A stretch of 64,000 bases of DNA from Jatrophihabitans endophyticus (GCF_900129455.1 NZ_FQVU01000004.1:248001-312000), one strand, 5' to 3'. Positions 34,253 to 43,174 are shown, counted from the first letter of the stretch. Translations and numbers: made by a program. Notes: generated by a model from the letters alone, not told the origin.

Positions 34253-35596
34253 TCACTCCCGGACGATGGCGGTCACGAGGTCGCGAACCCGCCTGTGCTC
34301 CAGCTCGGCGATGCAGTCGACCAGCCGTTGCAGTGCGTCGTCGCTCAGGCCGCGCTGGTCGGCCGCGTCGGCCAGGCGCCGGTGCACCTCGGCGAACGTC
34401 CAGTCGAAGCCGGGCGGCGTGGGCAGCGTGTCGCTGTCGTGTTCCGTTCCGTCGGCGTGGACGACGATGCGGCAACGACCCGGCGTCAGGTCCGGGTCCG
34501 CGACGACCTCGATGCGGCGCGCCAGCGTCGTCACGGCAACGTCGTCCACCGCCTCGAGCATGCCGCGGGTGACCGTGCCGTGCAGGATGCCCGCGGCGAG
34601 GCAGAACGGGGCGCTCATCAGCGCGCCGTTCGCGCTCGCGAACGGTCCACGACGATCCGTGCCCGGGTAGGCGGCCTCCGACGGCGGTAGCAGCACCCGA
34701 ACGGCGTCGACCTGGTCACCGGAGTAGCCGAAGTGGGTGCCCATGGCGACCACCACGGTCACCGGCATCTGGTTGATCGCGCAGATCGGGTACGGCTTGT
34801 ACGTGACATCCAGGACGCGCCAGCGCGTCCCGAGCGCCGCCGCAGCAGCGTGGGGCGTGCGCGAGCCCGTCAGGGCCGGGTAGAGCCCCGCGGCGCCTTC
34901 GAGCGAGTCGGGCGCCGCGATCGCACCGGACGCGGCCAGTTCGGCGGCGAGCAACCCGTTGCGGCCGGCGACGCCCACCTGGTACTGCCACTCGTCGGTG
35001 CCGGCGAGCCACGTCTGCCCGGTGCCACCCCCGAACGCCGCGGCGAGACCGATCGCGGACGCCGTCCGTCCTGCATCCAGACCCAGCAGCCGGGCCACGC
35101 CTGCGGCCGCCGCGATACCGCCCAGGACGCTCGACGGGCGGAAGCCACGAGCGGCGCACGCGGGCCCGACATCCACCCCGACCGCCGCGCCGACCTCGTA
35201 GGACGCGAGCAGCGCGGCCATGAGATCGGCACCCGACGAGTCCAGCGTCTCGCCCACGGCGAGCAGGGCGGGCAGGCTCGTCACGGCCAGATGAGCGATG
35301 GCCGGCAGGTAGGTGTCGTCGCGGGCGCTCGCGTGCATCATGGCGGCGTTGGCGACGACCGCGCGATCGCGATGGGTGCGGGTCCCGTCGTGCAGCAGGG
35401 TCGCCGCCGACGGACCGTCGTACGGCAGGGCGGCCGCCAGTCCGGCCGACGAGATGCCGGTGAGCGCTCCCGCGCGGAGCATTCCCAGGTTGTGGAGCAG
35501 GTTCGTCCGCAGCTTGGTCACGACCGCGGCGGGCGCTGCATCCACCCGCAACCCCGCGGCGAACCCGGCCAGCTCGGCACTCTGGTGCATGCGCAT
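34253..35596 (-). CDS. MmgE/PrpD family protein
   Basis: A 447-residue member of the MmgE/PrpD fold, which contains 2-methylcitrate dehydratase, cis-aconitate decarboxylase and iminodisuccinate epimerase. Visible family segments are ANAAMMHASARDDTY, ASYEVGAAVG, HAAAAALGTRWRVLDVTYKPYP and the two-domain layout. ATG 35596 (MRMHQSAELAGFAAGL) fits the family start. A dehydratase, epimerase or decarboxylase on a small polar acid is likely; methylcitrate cycle genes (citrate synthase, lyase) are absent nearby, so the methylcitrate role is doubtful. It is divergent from the acyl-CoA synthetase across operator B2. Confidence 0.87.
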   Translation of the reverse strand: MRMHQSAELAGFAAGLRVDAAPAAVVTKLRTNLLHNLGMLRAGALTGISSAGLAAALPYDGPSAATLLHDGTRTHRDRAVVANAAMMHASARDDTYLPAIAHLAVTSLPALLAVGETLDSSGADLMAALLASYEVGAAVGVDVGPACAARGFRPSSVLGGIAAAAGVARLLGLDAGRTASAIGLAAAFGGGTGQTWLAGTDEWQYQVGVAGRNGLLAAELAASGAIAAPDSLEGAAGLYPALTGSRTPHAAAAALGTRWRVLDVTYKPYPICAINQMPVTVVVAMGTHFGYSGDQVDAVRVLLPPSEAAYPGTDRRGPFASANGALMSAPFCLAAGILHGTVTRGMLEAVDDVAVTTLARRIEVVADPDLTPGRCRIVVHADGTEHDSDTLPTPPGFDWTFAEVHRRLADAADQRGLSDDALQRLVDCIAELEHRRVRDLVTAIVRE

Positions 35597-35640
35597 CCCC
35601 TCGTCGAGGCTTGCTCGCTGTCTCGTGCCGACACTATCTT

Positions 35641-35660
35641 CTGACCGTACGTACGGTAAG
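35641..35660. promoter_or_regulatory. TetR-type operator B2 (best core)
   Basis: CTGACCGTACGTACGGTAAG contains a perfect 14-base palindrome ACCGTACGTACGGT (35644-35657). It lies between the divergent PrpD-like gene (35596) and the acyl-CoA synthetase operon (35726). TAGATT just downstream may be the -10 for the plus strand. Confidence 0.88.
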
Positions 35661-35725
35661 TAGATTCCTGCTCGTCGTGGGTAGTCGACACCAGGACGGG
35701 CGAACACCGAGCAGGAAGAGGCGCG

Positions 35726-37333
35726 ATGACCGATCTGCCGAGCAGCGCGACCGGATACGACGTCGTGGCGGGCCGGACGTGGATCGCCTCGTTCGCGCGA
35801 TTGGTCGGGGCGGACCCGGACGGCGTCGCCATCGAGGACGAGAGCGGCAACCGCCTCCTCCGGCGTCGTCTCGCGCTGCGCGCGGCCGGCGCGGCGGCGC
35901 AGCTGCGGACGCGCGGAGTCACCGTCGGCGACCGCATCGGGGTCCACCTGGAGAACACCCTGGACAACGCCGTCCTGGTGCTCGCGCTCGGAGCGCTCGG
36001 TGCGGTGTGCACCCCGGTGAGCCCGAAGTTCACCCGTCCGGAGATCGAACGCCAGGTGCGGGCGTGCCGCCTCCGGCTGTTCGTCACCGACGCCGCACCC
36101 GACGGCGAGCTGGTGTCGGGTGATCTCGGGGCGCCCGTGGTCGGCATCGCCGACGTCGTCGACGCCGTCGACACCGTCGACACCGTCGACACCGTCGACA
36201 CCGTCGAGGCGGCCGAGCAGCGGTTGGCGGCGTTCCTCCGAGATGCGGACGCGCGTACCGCGGACGAGCCCGCCACGATCATCTGCACGTCGGGCTCGAC
36301 CTCGGCGCCCAAGCCGATCGTGCTCTCGCACGGCAATCTCGCCTTCGCCGTCGCGTCGTCCCAGGCCTACTACGCGCTGAGCCCGCTGGACGCCGGCCTC
36401 ACCGTCTTCCCGTGGTGCCACTCGAACGGCCACGTCAACCAGCTGCTGTGCTGGCTCGCCCTCGGCGTCCGGATCTGCGTCGCCGACCGGTTCACCGCGA
36501 GCGGCTTCCCGGGTCAGCTCGCCCGCTTCGACCCCACCGTGGCGCCCCTGAACAGCACGCACGTCAAGATGGTGCTCGCCAAGCTGCCCGCGGACGTCGG
36601 TCGCGTTCCCTCGCGGCTGCGCATCGTGCCCACGGCGTTGGATCAGGCGCCGGAGCTGGTCGAGCGGTTCACCGAGGTCTTCGGTGCGCTGCTGCGCAAG
36701 GTCTACTACCAGACCGAACTGGTCGCGCCGGTGACGGTCTGCGACCTCGTGCCCACGCGGACGACCGTCAACGACAATCCGATCGGCCACGTCGCGCTGT
36801 CGCACGAGATCCGCGTCGTCGACATCGACGGGAACGACGTCCGAGCGGGGACGCCCGGGGAGATGCTCGTACGCACCCGGGTCCGCTGGGGTGTCGCGTC
36901 CGGGCGCATGGACCTCGACACGGGCGAGCTGGTCCGCAACGACCCCGCAGCCTGGTGGCACACGGGCGATCTCGCGATCGCGGACCCGGACGGCTTCCTC
37001 TACTACGCCGGCCGCACCAGCGAGATGATCAAGCGCGCCGGCCACAACGTGGCCATCCCGGAGGTCGTCGAGACGCTGGTCGCGCACCCGGCCGTCCAGG
37101 AGGCCGCCGTCATCGGCGTGCCCGACCCGGTCCGCGAGGAGCAGATCGTCGCGTTCGTGGTCGGGGACGTGACCGAGGGCGAGCTCGTCGCCTTCTGTAC
37201 CGAGCGGCTCGCGCGGTACAAGGTGCCGTCGGTGGTGGTGACGGTGTCCGCGTTGCCCCGCACGGACATCGGCAAGCTCGACACGAGATCGCTGCGACGA
37301 CGGTGGAACGAGAACGACGCGGTGAGTCGATGA
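35726..37333 (+). CDS. Acyl-CoA synthetase, AMP-dependent (ANL superfamily)
   Basis: The 535-residue ligase has IICTSGSTSAPKPIVLSHGN, WHTGDLAIADPDGFLYYAG, RAGHNVAIPEVVETL and the C-terminal PRTDIGKLDTRSLR with its catalytic Lys. The A5 motif is YYQTELVAPV instead of the usual YGxTE, as in some crotonobetaine-ligase-like members. Codons 145-159 are a tandem VDT repeat (VDAVDTVDTVDTVDTVE), outside the core motifs. AGGAAGAGG precedes ATG. It starts the operon ligase-thiolase-like-DUF35 behind operator B2 and probably loads the pathway acid with CoA. Confidence 0.92.
   Translation: MTDLPSSATGYDVVAGRTWIASFARLVGADPDGVAIEDESGNRLLRRRLALRAAGAAAQLRTRGVTVGDRIGVHLENTLDNAVLVLALGALGAVCTPVSPKFTRPEIERQVRACRLRLFVTDAAPDGELVSGDLGAPVVGIADVVDAVDTVDTVDTVDTVEAAEQRLAAFLRDADARTADEPATIICTSGSTSAPKPIVLSHGNLAFAVASSQAYYALSPLDAGLTVFPWCHSNGHVNQLLCWLALGVRICVADRFTASGFPGQLARFDPTVAPLNSTHVKMVLAKLPADVGRVPSRLRIVPTALDQAPELVERFTEVFGALLRKVYYQTELVAPVTVCDLVPTRTTVNDNPIGHVALSHEIRVVDIDGNDVRAGTPGEMLVRTRVRWGVASGRMDLDTGELVRNDPAAWWHTGDLAIADPDGFLYYAGRTSEMIKRAGHNVAIPEVVETLVAHPAVQEAAVIGVPDPVREEQIVAFVVGDVTEGELVAFCTERLARYKVPSVVVTVSALPRTDIGKLDTRSLRRRWNENDAVSR
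36158..36202 (+). repeat. Five 9-bp tandem repeats in the ligase gene
   Basis: Five consecutive units, GTCGACGCC then GTCGACACC four times, followed by a partial unit, encode the Val-Asp-Thr run. Each unit also carries a GTCGAC palindrome. Slippage would add or remove three residues in frame. Confidence 0.88.
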
Positions 37334-38523
37334 GCGCCGCCGCCGCCGTCACGGGGATCGTCGACAGCCCGCTCGGCACCGTCGCCCGCAGCACGATCCA
37401 GACGGCCGTCGACGTCGCCCGCGCGGCGGTGGCCGATGCCGGCCTCCGGCTGCAGGACATCGACGGCCTGATGAGCCTCGGCGTGCTTGCGGCCGAGAAC
37501 GGCCGCGACGTGCACCGGCACCACGTCCGGCTCGCCGAGCAGCTCGGCCTCGGACCGTTGCGTTACACCGGCACCAGCAAGCTGGGCAGCGGCGCGGTCG
37601 GCGAGACCCTGCGCGAGGTGAGCCTGCTGGCCGGCGCCGGAATAGTCCGCCACGTGCTCGTCGTCGGTGCCGACTCGTTGCGCACCGGGCTGGGACGTGA
37701 CAACGCGCAGGCGGCCTGGATGGACTTCCACGACCAGGAGCTCGAGGGCCCCTACGGTCACACGGCACCGTCCACCTGGGCCACCCACGCCCAGCGCTAC
37801 GCGCACCGGGTGGGGTGGAGCGCGGATCGGCTCGACGAGGCGATGTCGCACGTCGCGGTGTCGGCGCGCAAGTGGGCCGTGCGCAACCCGGCGAGCAGCT
37901 ACGAGGACGAGCTGACGATCGAGCAGGTGCGCGCCTCGCGGATGGTGTCGGACCCGCTGCGGATTATGCACTGCTCCCGTGCCATCGACGGCGGCAGCGC
38001 CGTCGTGGTGTCCGCGGTCGACGCCATCGACGCCGACAGGCGCGACCGTGCCGCGTACGTCGTGGGCACGGGAACGCGCTACGGCTACTACTACTTCGCA
38101 GGCCCGGGCGACATCACCGAGTCGGTGCACGAGTTCGCCTCGGCGAGCATCGAGGAGGCCTACGCGGCCTCCGGTCGGGGGCCGTCGGACATCGACGTCG
38201 TGTACCCCTACGACGGGTTCGCCATCATGCCGTTGCAGATCCTCGAGGCCGGTCGCTTCGCCGAGCGCGGTGAGGCGGTGCACCTCTACGAGTCCGGGGC
38301 GACGTCACCGGGCGGGTCGCTGCCGTGCAACACGCACGGCGGGTCGTTGAACCACGGCCTGCCGGCGTTCCCCGCGGTGCTGTTCCCGACCACGGAGGCC
38401 GTGCGGCAGCTGCGGGGCGACGCGAGCGGCCGCCAGGTGCCCGACGCGCAGAACGCCCTCGTCCACGCGTGGTCGGGCGTCGGACGCATCAACGCCTCGT
38501 TCGTCCTGAGTCGCACACCGTGA
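37330..38523 (+). CDS. Thiolase-like (Ltp2/SCP-x family) protein lacking nucleophilic Cys
   Basis: The 397-residue thiolase-fold protein has STIQTAVDVARAAVADAGL, DIDGLMSLG, LRIMHCSRAIDGGSAVVV, DIDVVYPYDGFAIMP and LPCNTHGGSLNHGLPAF. The active-site loop that carries Cys in thiolases reads TSKLGSGAVGETLREV, with Gly/Ser instead. As with the 13346 gene this argues for a non-thiolytic, probably aldolase-type, function with the DUF35 partner encoded next. The order (thiolase-like then DUF35) is the reverse of region A. ATG overlaps the ligase stop (ATGA). Confidence 0.88.
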   Translation: MSAAAAVTGIVDSPLGTVARSTIQTAVDVARAAVADAGLRLQDIDGLMSLGVLAAENGRDVHRHHVRLAEQLGLGPLRYTGTSKLGSGAVGETLREVSLLAGAGIVRHVLVVGADSLRTGLGRDNAQAAWMDFHDQELEGPYGHTAPSTWATHAQRYAHRVGWSADRLDEAMSHVAVSARKWAVRNPASSYEDELTIEQVRASRMVSDPLRIMHCSRAIDGGSAVVVSAVDAIDADRRDRAAYVVGTGTRYGYYYFAGPGDITESVHEFASASIEEAYAASGRGPSDIDVVYPYDGFAIMPLQILEAGRFAERGEAVHLYESGATSPGGSLPCNTHGGSLNHGLPAFPAVLFPTTEAVRQLRGDASGRQVPDAQNALVHAWSGVGRINASFVLSRTP

Positions 38524-38533
38524 GGAGCCGGCC

Positions 38534-38935
38534 GTGAACCCGATCAGGTTCCGCACCGTGACGCCGACCGAACTCGGCGTCGAGTACTGGGAGCAGACCG
38601 CCACCGGCGTGCTGCCGCTGCGTGAGTGTCGTGAGTGCGGGCGCAGCCGGCAGTACCTCACCGCCGTCTGTGGGAACTGCGAGAGCGTCGAGTGGCGCTG
38701 GGTCGCCGCCTCGGGTCGCGGCACGGTCTACGCCGCCTCGCTCAACCACTACCGGATGACCGACGAGTTCCCGGACGAGTACGTCGTGGCGATGGTCGAC
38801 CTCGAGGAGGGCGTACGGGTCATGACCAATCTCGTCGGGCCCGGGGCGGCCGACGCCCGGATCGGAGCACCGGTGCACGTCGTGTTCGAGTCGTTGGACG
38901 ACGGCAAGAAGGTACCCGTCTTCGCTCTTGACTGA
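38534..38935 (+). CDS. DUF35 / Zn-ribbon OB-fold protein
   Basis: The 133-residue protein has the zinc ribbon Cys32, Cys35, Cys46, Cys49 (CREC...CGNC) and an OB-fold domain (GRGTVYAASLNHYRM, VAMVDLEEGVRVMTNLVG). It is the likely acyl-CoA-binding partner of the thiolase-like protein 10 bp upstream. GTG 38534 has GAGGAG seven bases before it. Its stop codon lies inside operator B3, so a repressor bound there would sit at the end of this transcript. Confidence 0.88.
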   Translation: MNPIRFRTVTPTELGVEYWEQTATGVLPLRECRECGRSRQYLTAVCGNCESVEWRWVAASGRGTVYAASLNHYRMTDEFPDEYVVAMVDLEEGVRVMTNLVGPGAADARIGAPVHVVFESLDDGKKVPVFALD

Positions 38936-38951
38936 CCGGTCGTACGGTCAG
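38932..38951. promoter_or_regulatory. TetR-type operator B3
   Basis: CTGACCGGTCGTACGGTCAG, a member of the region-B family, overlaps the DUF35 stop codon (38933-38935). TACTGT at 38953-38958 is a plausible -10 only six bases before the next ATG, so the alcohol dehydrogenase mRNA may be leaderless. Confidence 0.82.
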
Positions 38952-38964
38952 CTACTGTGTCGGC

Positions 38965-40017
38965 ATGCGGGCGCTGCGATGGCACGGTGCGAAGGACGTC
39001 CGGCTCGAGGACGTCGCGGTGGATGCGCTCGGCCCGGACGAGGTCCGTGTGCAGGTCGCGTACTGCGGCATCTGCGGCAGCGACCTCGCCGAGTACCGGC
39101 AGGGCCCCGTGGCGATCCAGGACCGCCCCCACGTGCTCACCGGCCACCGACCGCCGGTGACGCTCGGCCACGAGTTCGCCGGCACCGTCACCGCGGTCGG
39201 CGAGCGGGTCCGCGGCGTCGCGGTCGGCGACCGCGTCGCCGCCGACGCCACGCTGCGCTGCGGCGTGTGCCTGCCCTGCACCAGCGGGCGCTACAACCAC
39301 TGCGCGCTCGGCGGGTCGATCGGGCTCGCCTGCGACGGCGCGATGGCCGACTCGGTGCGCATCCCCGCCTACTGCGCGGTGCCGCTGCCCGACGAGGTCC
39401 CGCTGGCCGCCGGCGCGTTGCTGGAGCCGTACGCGGTAGCGCTGCACGCCCTGGACCGCGCCGCGGTGCCGGCCGGCGGGCGCGTCCTCGTCTCGGGGTT
39501 CGGGCCGATCGGCGCGGCGGTCGCCGAGGTCGCCCACGCCCTGGGGCTGCGGGTGCTCGTCAGCGAGCCGAACGCGGCGCGCCGCGCCGCCGCCGAGCGG
39601 CTCGGTCACCGGACGATCGAGGCGGCCGGCGACGCGCGGACGGCCGCGCGTGCGATCCGGACCGCCACGGCCGGGGGCGCGGACGCGGTGATCGAGTGCA
39701 GCGGATCCCGGGCCGGCCTGGAGTTCGCGCTCGAACTCACCCGCCGCGGTGCCGACATCGTCGCGGTCGGCCTGCCCAAGGAGCCCATCACCCTCGACGC
39801 GGCGCGACTGATCCTCTTCGAACGGGGACTGCTCGGCGCGCTGGGCTACCAGAACGACCTGCCCCGAGTGGCCGGCATGATCGCCGCGGGCGTGCTCGAC
39901 CCGACCCGACTGGTCAGCCGCGTCGTCCCGCTCGCCGACGCGGCGGCGGAGTTCGCGCGGCTCACCGCCGAGCCGGGCGCGGACCTCAAGGTGCTGCTGC
40001 AGCCGGAGCCGGCGTGA
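38965..40017 (+). CDS. Zinc-dependent alcohol dehydrogenase, butanediol-dehydrogenase-like
   Basis: The 350-residue MDR enzyme has catalytic zinc ligands Cys37 (GICGSDLAEY) and His69-Glu70 (LGHEFAG), a complete structural zinc lobe (CGVCLPCTSGRYNHC) and the NAD fold VSGFGPIGAAV. The long HEFAG and LLEPYAVALHALD pattern fits the 2,3-butanediol/threonine dehydrogenase group. It oxidises a secondary alcohol to a ketone, or the reverse. It heads the unit ADH-crotonase-E2-E1alpha-E1beta-ferredoxin reductase. Next to a 2-oxoacid/acetoin-type dehydrogenase this suggests production of an alpha-diketone or acyloin that is then cleaved. No ribosome-binding site precedes ATG. Confidence 0.93.
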   Translation: MRALRWHGAKDVRLEDVAVDALGPDEVRVQVAYCGICGSDLAEYRQGPVAIQDRPHVLTGHRPPVTLGHEFAGTVTAVGERVRGVAVGDRVAADATLRCGVCLPCTSGRYNHCALGGSIGLACDGAMADSVRIPAYCAVPLPDEVPLAAGALLEPYAVALHALDRAAVPAGGRVLVSGFGPIGAAVAEVAHALGLRVLVSEPNAARRAAAERLGHRTIEAAGDARTAARAIRTATAGGADAVIECSGSRAGLEFALELTRRGADIVAVGLPKEPITLDAARLILFERGLLGALGYQNDLPRVAGMIAAGVLDPTRLVSRVVPLADAAAEFARLTAEPGADLKVLLQPEPA

Positions 40018-40775
40018 GCAGCGTGCGCACGGCGGTCGACGGCGCCGTGCTGACGGTGACGATCGACCGCCCGGCGGCGCGCAACGCGATCGACGCGGCG
40101 ACCGCCCTCGCCCTCGCCGACGCCTTCGCCACGCTCGACCGGCGCGACGACCTGCGCGCGGCCGTGCTCACCGGCGCCGGGGGCAACTTCAGTGCGGGCA
40201 TGGATCTCAAGGCCTTCCTGCGGGGGGAGTCCCCGGTCGTCGACGACCGTGGTTTCGGTGGGCTGTGCACCCGGCCGCCGGCGAAACCGCTCGTCGCCGC
40301 CGTCGAGGGCTGGGCGCTGGCCGGCGGCTGCGAGCTCGCCCTGGCCTGCGACATCGTGGTGGCGGGGCGCACGGCGCGCTTCGGGCTGCCCGAGGTCCGC
40401 CGCGGCCTGCTGGCCACCGCCGGCGGCACCGCACGGCTGCCGCGCCGCGTGCCGCTCGGCGCCGCCATGCTGCTGGCGCTGACCGGCGAACCCGTCGTCG
40501 CCGACGAGGCCCACCGGCTCGGTCTCGTCGACCGCCTGGCCGACGGCGGCGACGCGCTGACGACGGCACAGGCGATCGCGCGGACGATCGCGGCGAACGC
40601 GCCGCTGTCGGTCGTCGCCGGCAAGGCCGCCGTGCTGGCGGCCCACGACACCACGCTGGCCGAGGCGTTGGCCGCCGCGGCGCACGACGCCGAGCACATC
40701 GCGGCGTCCGACGACGCCCGCGAGGGCGCCACCGCCTTCGCCGAGAAGCGCGCGCCCCGATGGACCGGCCGATGA
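40014..40775 (+). CDS. Enoyl-CoA hydratase/isomerase family protein
   Basis: The 253-residue crotonase carries TIDRPAARNAIDAAT, NFSAGMDLKAFL, GGCELALACD and FGLPEVRRG with both hydratase Glu, and ends AFAEKRAPRWTGR. It is a close paralogue of the region-A crotonase at 18170. GTG 40014 overlaps the ADH stop. The oxyanion motif has NFSAG rather than NFCAG. Confidence 0.93.
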   Translation: MSSVRTAVDGAVLTVTIDRPAARNAIDAATALALADAFATLDRRDDLRAAVLTGAGGNFSAGMDLKAFLRGESPVVDDRGFGGLCTRPPAKPLVAAVEGWALAGGCELALACDIVVAGRTARFGLPEVRRGLLATAGGTARLPRRVPLGAAMLLALTGEPVVADEAHRLGLVDRLADGGDALTTAQAIARTIAANAPLSVVAGKAAVLAAHDTTLAEALAAAAHDAEHIAASDDAREGATAFAEKRAPRWTGR

Positions 40776-40841
40776 GCGCCGACGCTCCGCCGCGGTCGGC
40801 GCCCCTGTCGACGAGCACCGACCACTGACCGAGGAGAACTC

Positions 40842-42173
40842 GTGCACATCGTCCGGCTTCCCCGGCTCGGCCAGACCATGGAACAGGGCATCGTGACGGC
40901 CTGGCACGTCGCGCAGGGGGCGGCGTTCGCCGAGGGGGACGTGCTCTACGAGGTCGAGACCGACAAGAACGCCACCGAGGTCGAGGCCAAGCAGGACGGC
41001 GTCCTCGTCCGGATCGTCGCGCCCGGCGGCGGGGCCGAGATCGCCGTCGGCACCGTCCTGGCCGTCGTCGCCGAGCGCGACGAGTCGCCGACGGACGCCG
41101 AGATCGACGCGCTGCTCGCCGGCGCCGACGAGCCCGCGGCCGACAGCGCGTCCCCTGCCCCGAGCCCGGCGGCCGAGCCGACCCCGCTACCCGAGCCGAC
41201 CCCGCTACCCGAGCCGGCCCCGCCCGTCCCACCCGCCGCTGCGCGCAAACCGCCCGCCCGCGCCACCGCTCGCCGCCGCGCGGCGCTCGCCGTCCCCGCG
41301 GCCCGCCGGCTCGCGCGGGAGCTCGAGGTCGACCTGGCCGCGGTCGCGGGGTCGGGCGAGAACGGTGTCGTCCGTGTCGTGGACGTCGCCCGCGCCGCCG
41401 TCTCGACCGCAGCCCGCAGCGTCGCCCGGGGCGCGGGCGACCCGGAGCCGATCGTCGCCCCGCCGGCCGCGCCCCGCCTCGCGGCCGGGACCGGGGCCGC
41501 GGAGTCGGCGGCGGTGGCGTCGCGGATCCCGGTGCAGGGCATGGCCCGGGCGATGGCCGAGTCGATGGCTCGCTCGTGGGCCGTCCCGCAGTTCACCCAG
41601 CAGATCCGCCTCGACGCCACCGCGCTGGCGGCGCGGCTGCGGCGGCTGCGCTACGAGGGCGTGCCGGTCAGCTACAACGACCTGATCGTCGCGGCCACGG
41701 CTGCCGCCGCCGTCGAGGTGCCGGCGGTCAACGCCTCGTTCACCGGGGCCGAGATCGTCCGCTACGCCGAGGTCAACGTGTCGATCGCCGTGGCGACCGA
41801 CCGCGGCCTGTTCGTCCCGGTCGTCCGGCGTGCCGACTCCCTGTCCGTTGCCGACATCGCCGCCACCAGCAGGCAGCTCGCGGAGCGGGCGAAGCAGGGA
41901 CGGCTCGGCACGGCCGACCTGTCCGGCGGGACGATCACCGTCTCCAACCTCGGCGCCTTCGGCGTCGACAGCGGCATGCCACTGCTCAACGCCCCGCAGT
42001 GCGCGCTCGTGTTCGTCGGCTCGCTGGCCGACCGTCCCGCCGTCGTCGACGGGCAGCTGGTCGTCCGCGCCCAGCTCGACGTGGCCGTCGCCTACGACCA
42101 CCGGGTCGTCGACGGCATGACCGCGGCCGGCTTCACCCGCGCCCTGCGCACCCGCCTGGAGGCCGGCGGCTGA
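40842..42173 (+). CDS. 2-oxoacid dehydrogenase E2 (dihydrolipoamide acyltransferase)
   Basis: The 443-residue protein has one lipoyl domain (residues 1-80; ETDKNATEV with Lys42 as the lipoylation site), a Pro/Ala-rich linker with a duplicated PTPLPE motif, a peripheral-subunit-binding domain (VPAARRLARELEVDLAAVAG, GENGVVRVVDV) and a catalytic domain ending in DHRVVDG (His420, Asp424). It accepts the acyl group from E1 and gives it to CoA. The start is GTG 40842, after GAGGAGAAC. It lies upstream of E1 genes, unlike most pdh/bkd operons. Substrate (acetoin, branched 2-oxoacid or another) is not set by the sequence. Confidence 0.93.
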   Translation: MHIVRLPRLGQTMEQGIVTAWHVAQGAAFAEGDVLYEVETDKNATEVEAKQDGVLVRIVAPGGGAEIAVGTVLAVVAERDESPTDAEIDALLAGADEPAADSASPAPSPAAEPTPLPEPTPLPEPAPPVPPAAARKPPARATARRRAALAVPAARRLARELEVDLAAVAGSGENGVVRVVDVARAAVSTAARSVARGAGDPEPIVAPPAAPRLAAGTGAAESAAVASRIPVQGMARAMAESMARSWAVPQFTQQIRLDATALAARLRRLRYEGVPVSYNDLIVAATAAAAVEVPAVNASFTGAEIVRYAEVNVSIAVATDRGLFVPVVRRADSLSVADIAATSRQLAERAKQGRLGTADLSGGTITVSNLGAFGVDSGMPLLNAPQCALVFVGSLADRPAVVDGQLVVRAQLDVAVAYDHRVVDGMTAAGFTRALRTRLEAGG

Positions 42174-42214
42174 CCGCCGCGCGCCCGTCCCACCCGCCCG
42201 TCCCTGGAGAGGTC

Positions 42215-43174
42215 ATGCCGACCGACGACACCGCACTCGAGATCTATCGGGTCATGCACCTGGCTCGGAGCTGGGAGACGCGCCTGCTGCGCATGCTCGA
42301 CGACGGCCTGGTGTCGGGCTTCTACCACGCCGGCCGCGGCCACGAGGCGCTCGAGGTGGCGGGCACGCTGCCGCTGCGCCCCGACGACTACCTGCTCTAC
42401 GACCACCGCGGCTGCGCCCACATGATCGCCAAGGGCATGAGCCTGGTCGAGCTGTTCGGCGACTTCCTGGCCAACGACAAGGGTTCGACCCGGGGCCTCG
42501 GCGCCGGCATCGTCCACATCGCCGACCCCGCGCACGGCGTGCTCGGGCAGTCGGGCACGCTCGGCGGCGGCCACGTGCTCGCCGCGGGCGCGGCGCTGTC
42601 GGCGCGCATCCGTCGGACCGACCAGGTCGTCGTCAACTTCTTCGGCGACGGTGCGGCGAACCGGGGCACGTTCCACGAGGCGGCGAACGCCGCCGGGGCC
42701 TGGAAGCTGCCGGTCGTCTACGTGGTGCAGAACAACGGGTGGGCGATCTCCACGCCGCAGCACCGCGTCACGGCGGTCGAGTCGTTCGCCGAGCGGGCCG
42801 CCGGGTACGGCATGACGGGTGTGCGCGTCGACGGCATGGACCCGTGGGCGGTGCACGACGCCATGACCGAGGCGGTGGAGCGTGCCCGGGGCGGGGGCGG
42901 CCCGACCCTGCTCGAGGGCACGGTCGCCCGGCAGCGCGGCCACTACGAGGGCGACCCGATGAAGTACCTCAGCGCCGAGGAGATCGCGGTGATCCGTGCC
43001 ACCGATCCCGTCGCGGCGATGCGTGAGCGTCTGCTGGCCGACGGCACGGCCGACGCCACCGGGCTCGACACGCTGGAGCGCGAGAGCCTGGCCGAGGTCG
43101 AGCGTGCGGCCGAGGAGGCGCTGACCGGCACGCTGCCGGGGCGCGAGCGGCTGACCGAGGGGGTGTACGCATGA
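42215..43174 (+). CDS. 2-oxoacid/acetoin dehydrogenase E1 alpha subunit
   Basis: A 319-residue thiamine-diphosphate E1alpha: FYHAGRGHEALEVAG, GSTRGLGAGIVHIADPAHGV, and the ThDP motif beginning FFGDGAANRGTFHEA and closing with VVQNNGWAIST. The layout resembles the acetoin-dehydrogenase AcoA/short E1alpha group more than the long bkd type. GGAGAGG precedes ATG 42215, and the stop overlaps the E1beta ATG (ATGA), ensuring equal synthesis of the two subunits. Confidence 0.93.
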   Translation: MPTDDTALEIYRVMHLARSWETRLLRMLDDGLVSGFYHAGRGHEALEVAGTLPLRPDDYLLYDHRGCAHMIAKGMSLVELFGDFLANDKGSTRGLGAGIVHIADPAHGVLGQSGTLGGGHVLAAGAALSARIRRTDQVVVNFFGDGAANRGTFHEAANAAGAWKLPVVYVVQNNGWAISTPQHRVTAVESFAERAAGYGMTGVRVDGMDPWAVHDAMTEAVERARGGGGPTLLEGTVARQRGHYEGDPMKYLSAEEIAVIRATDPVAAMRERLLADGTADATGLDTLERESLAEVERAAEEALTGTLPGRERLTEGVYA

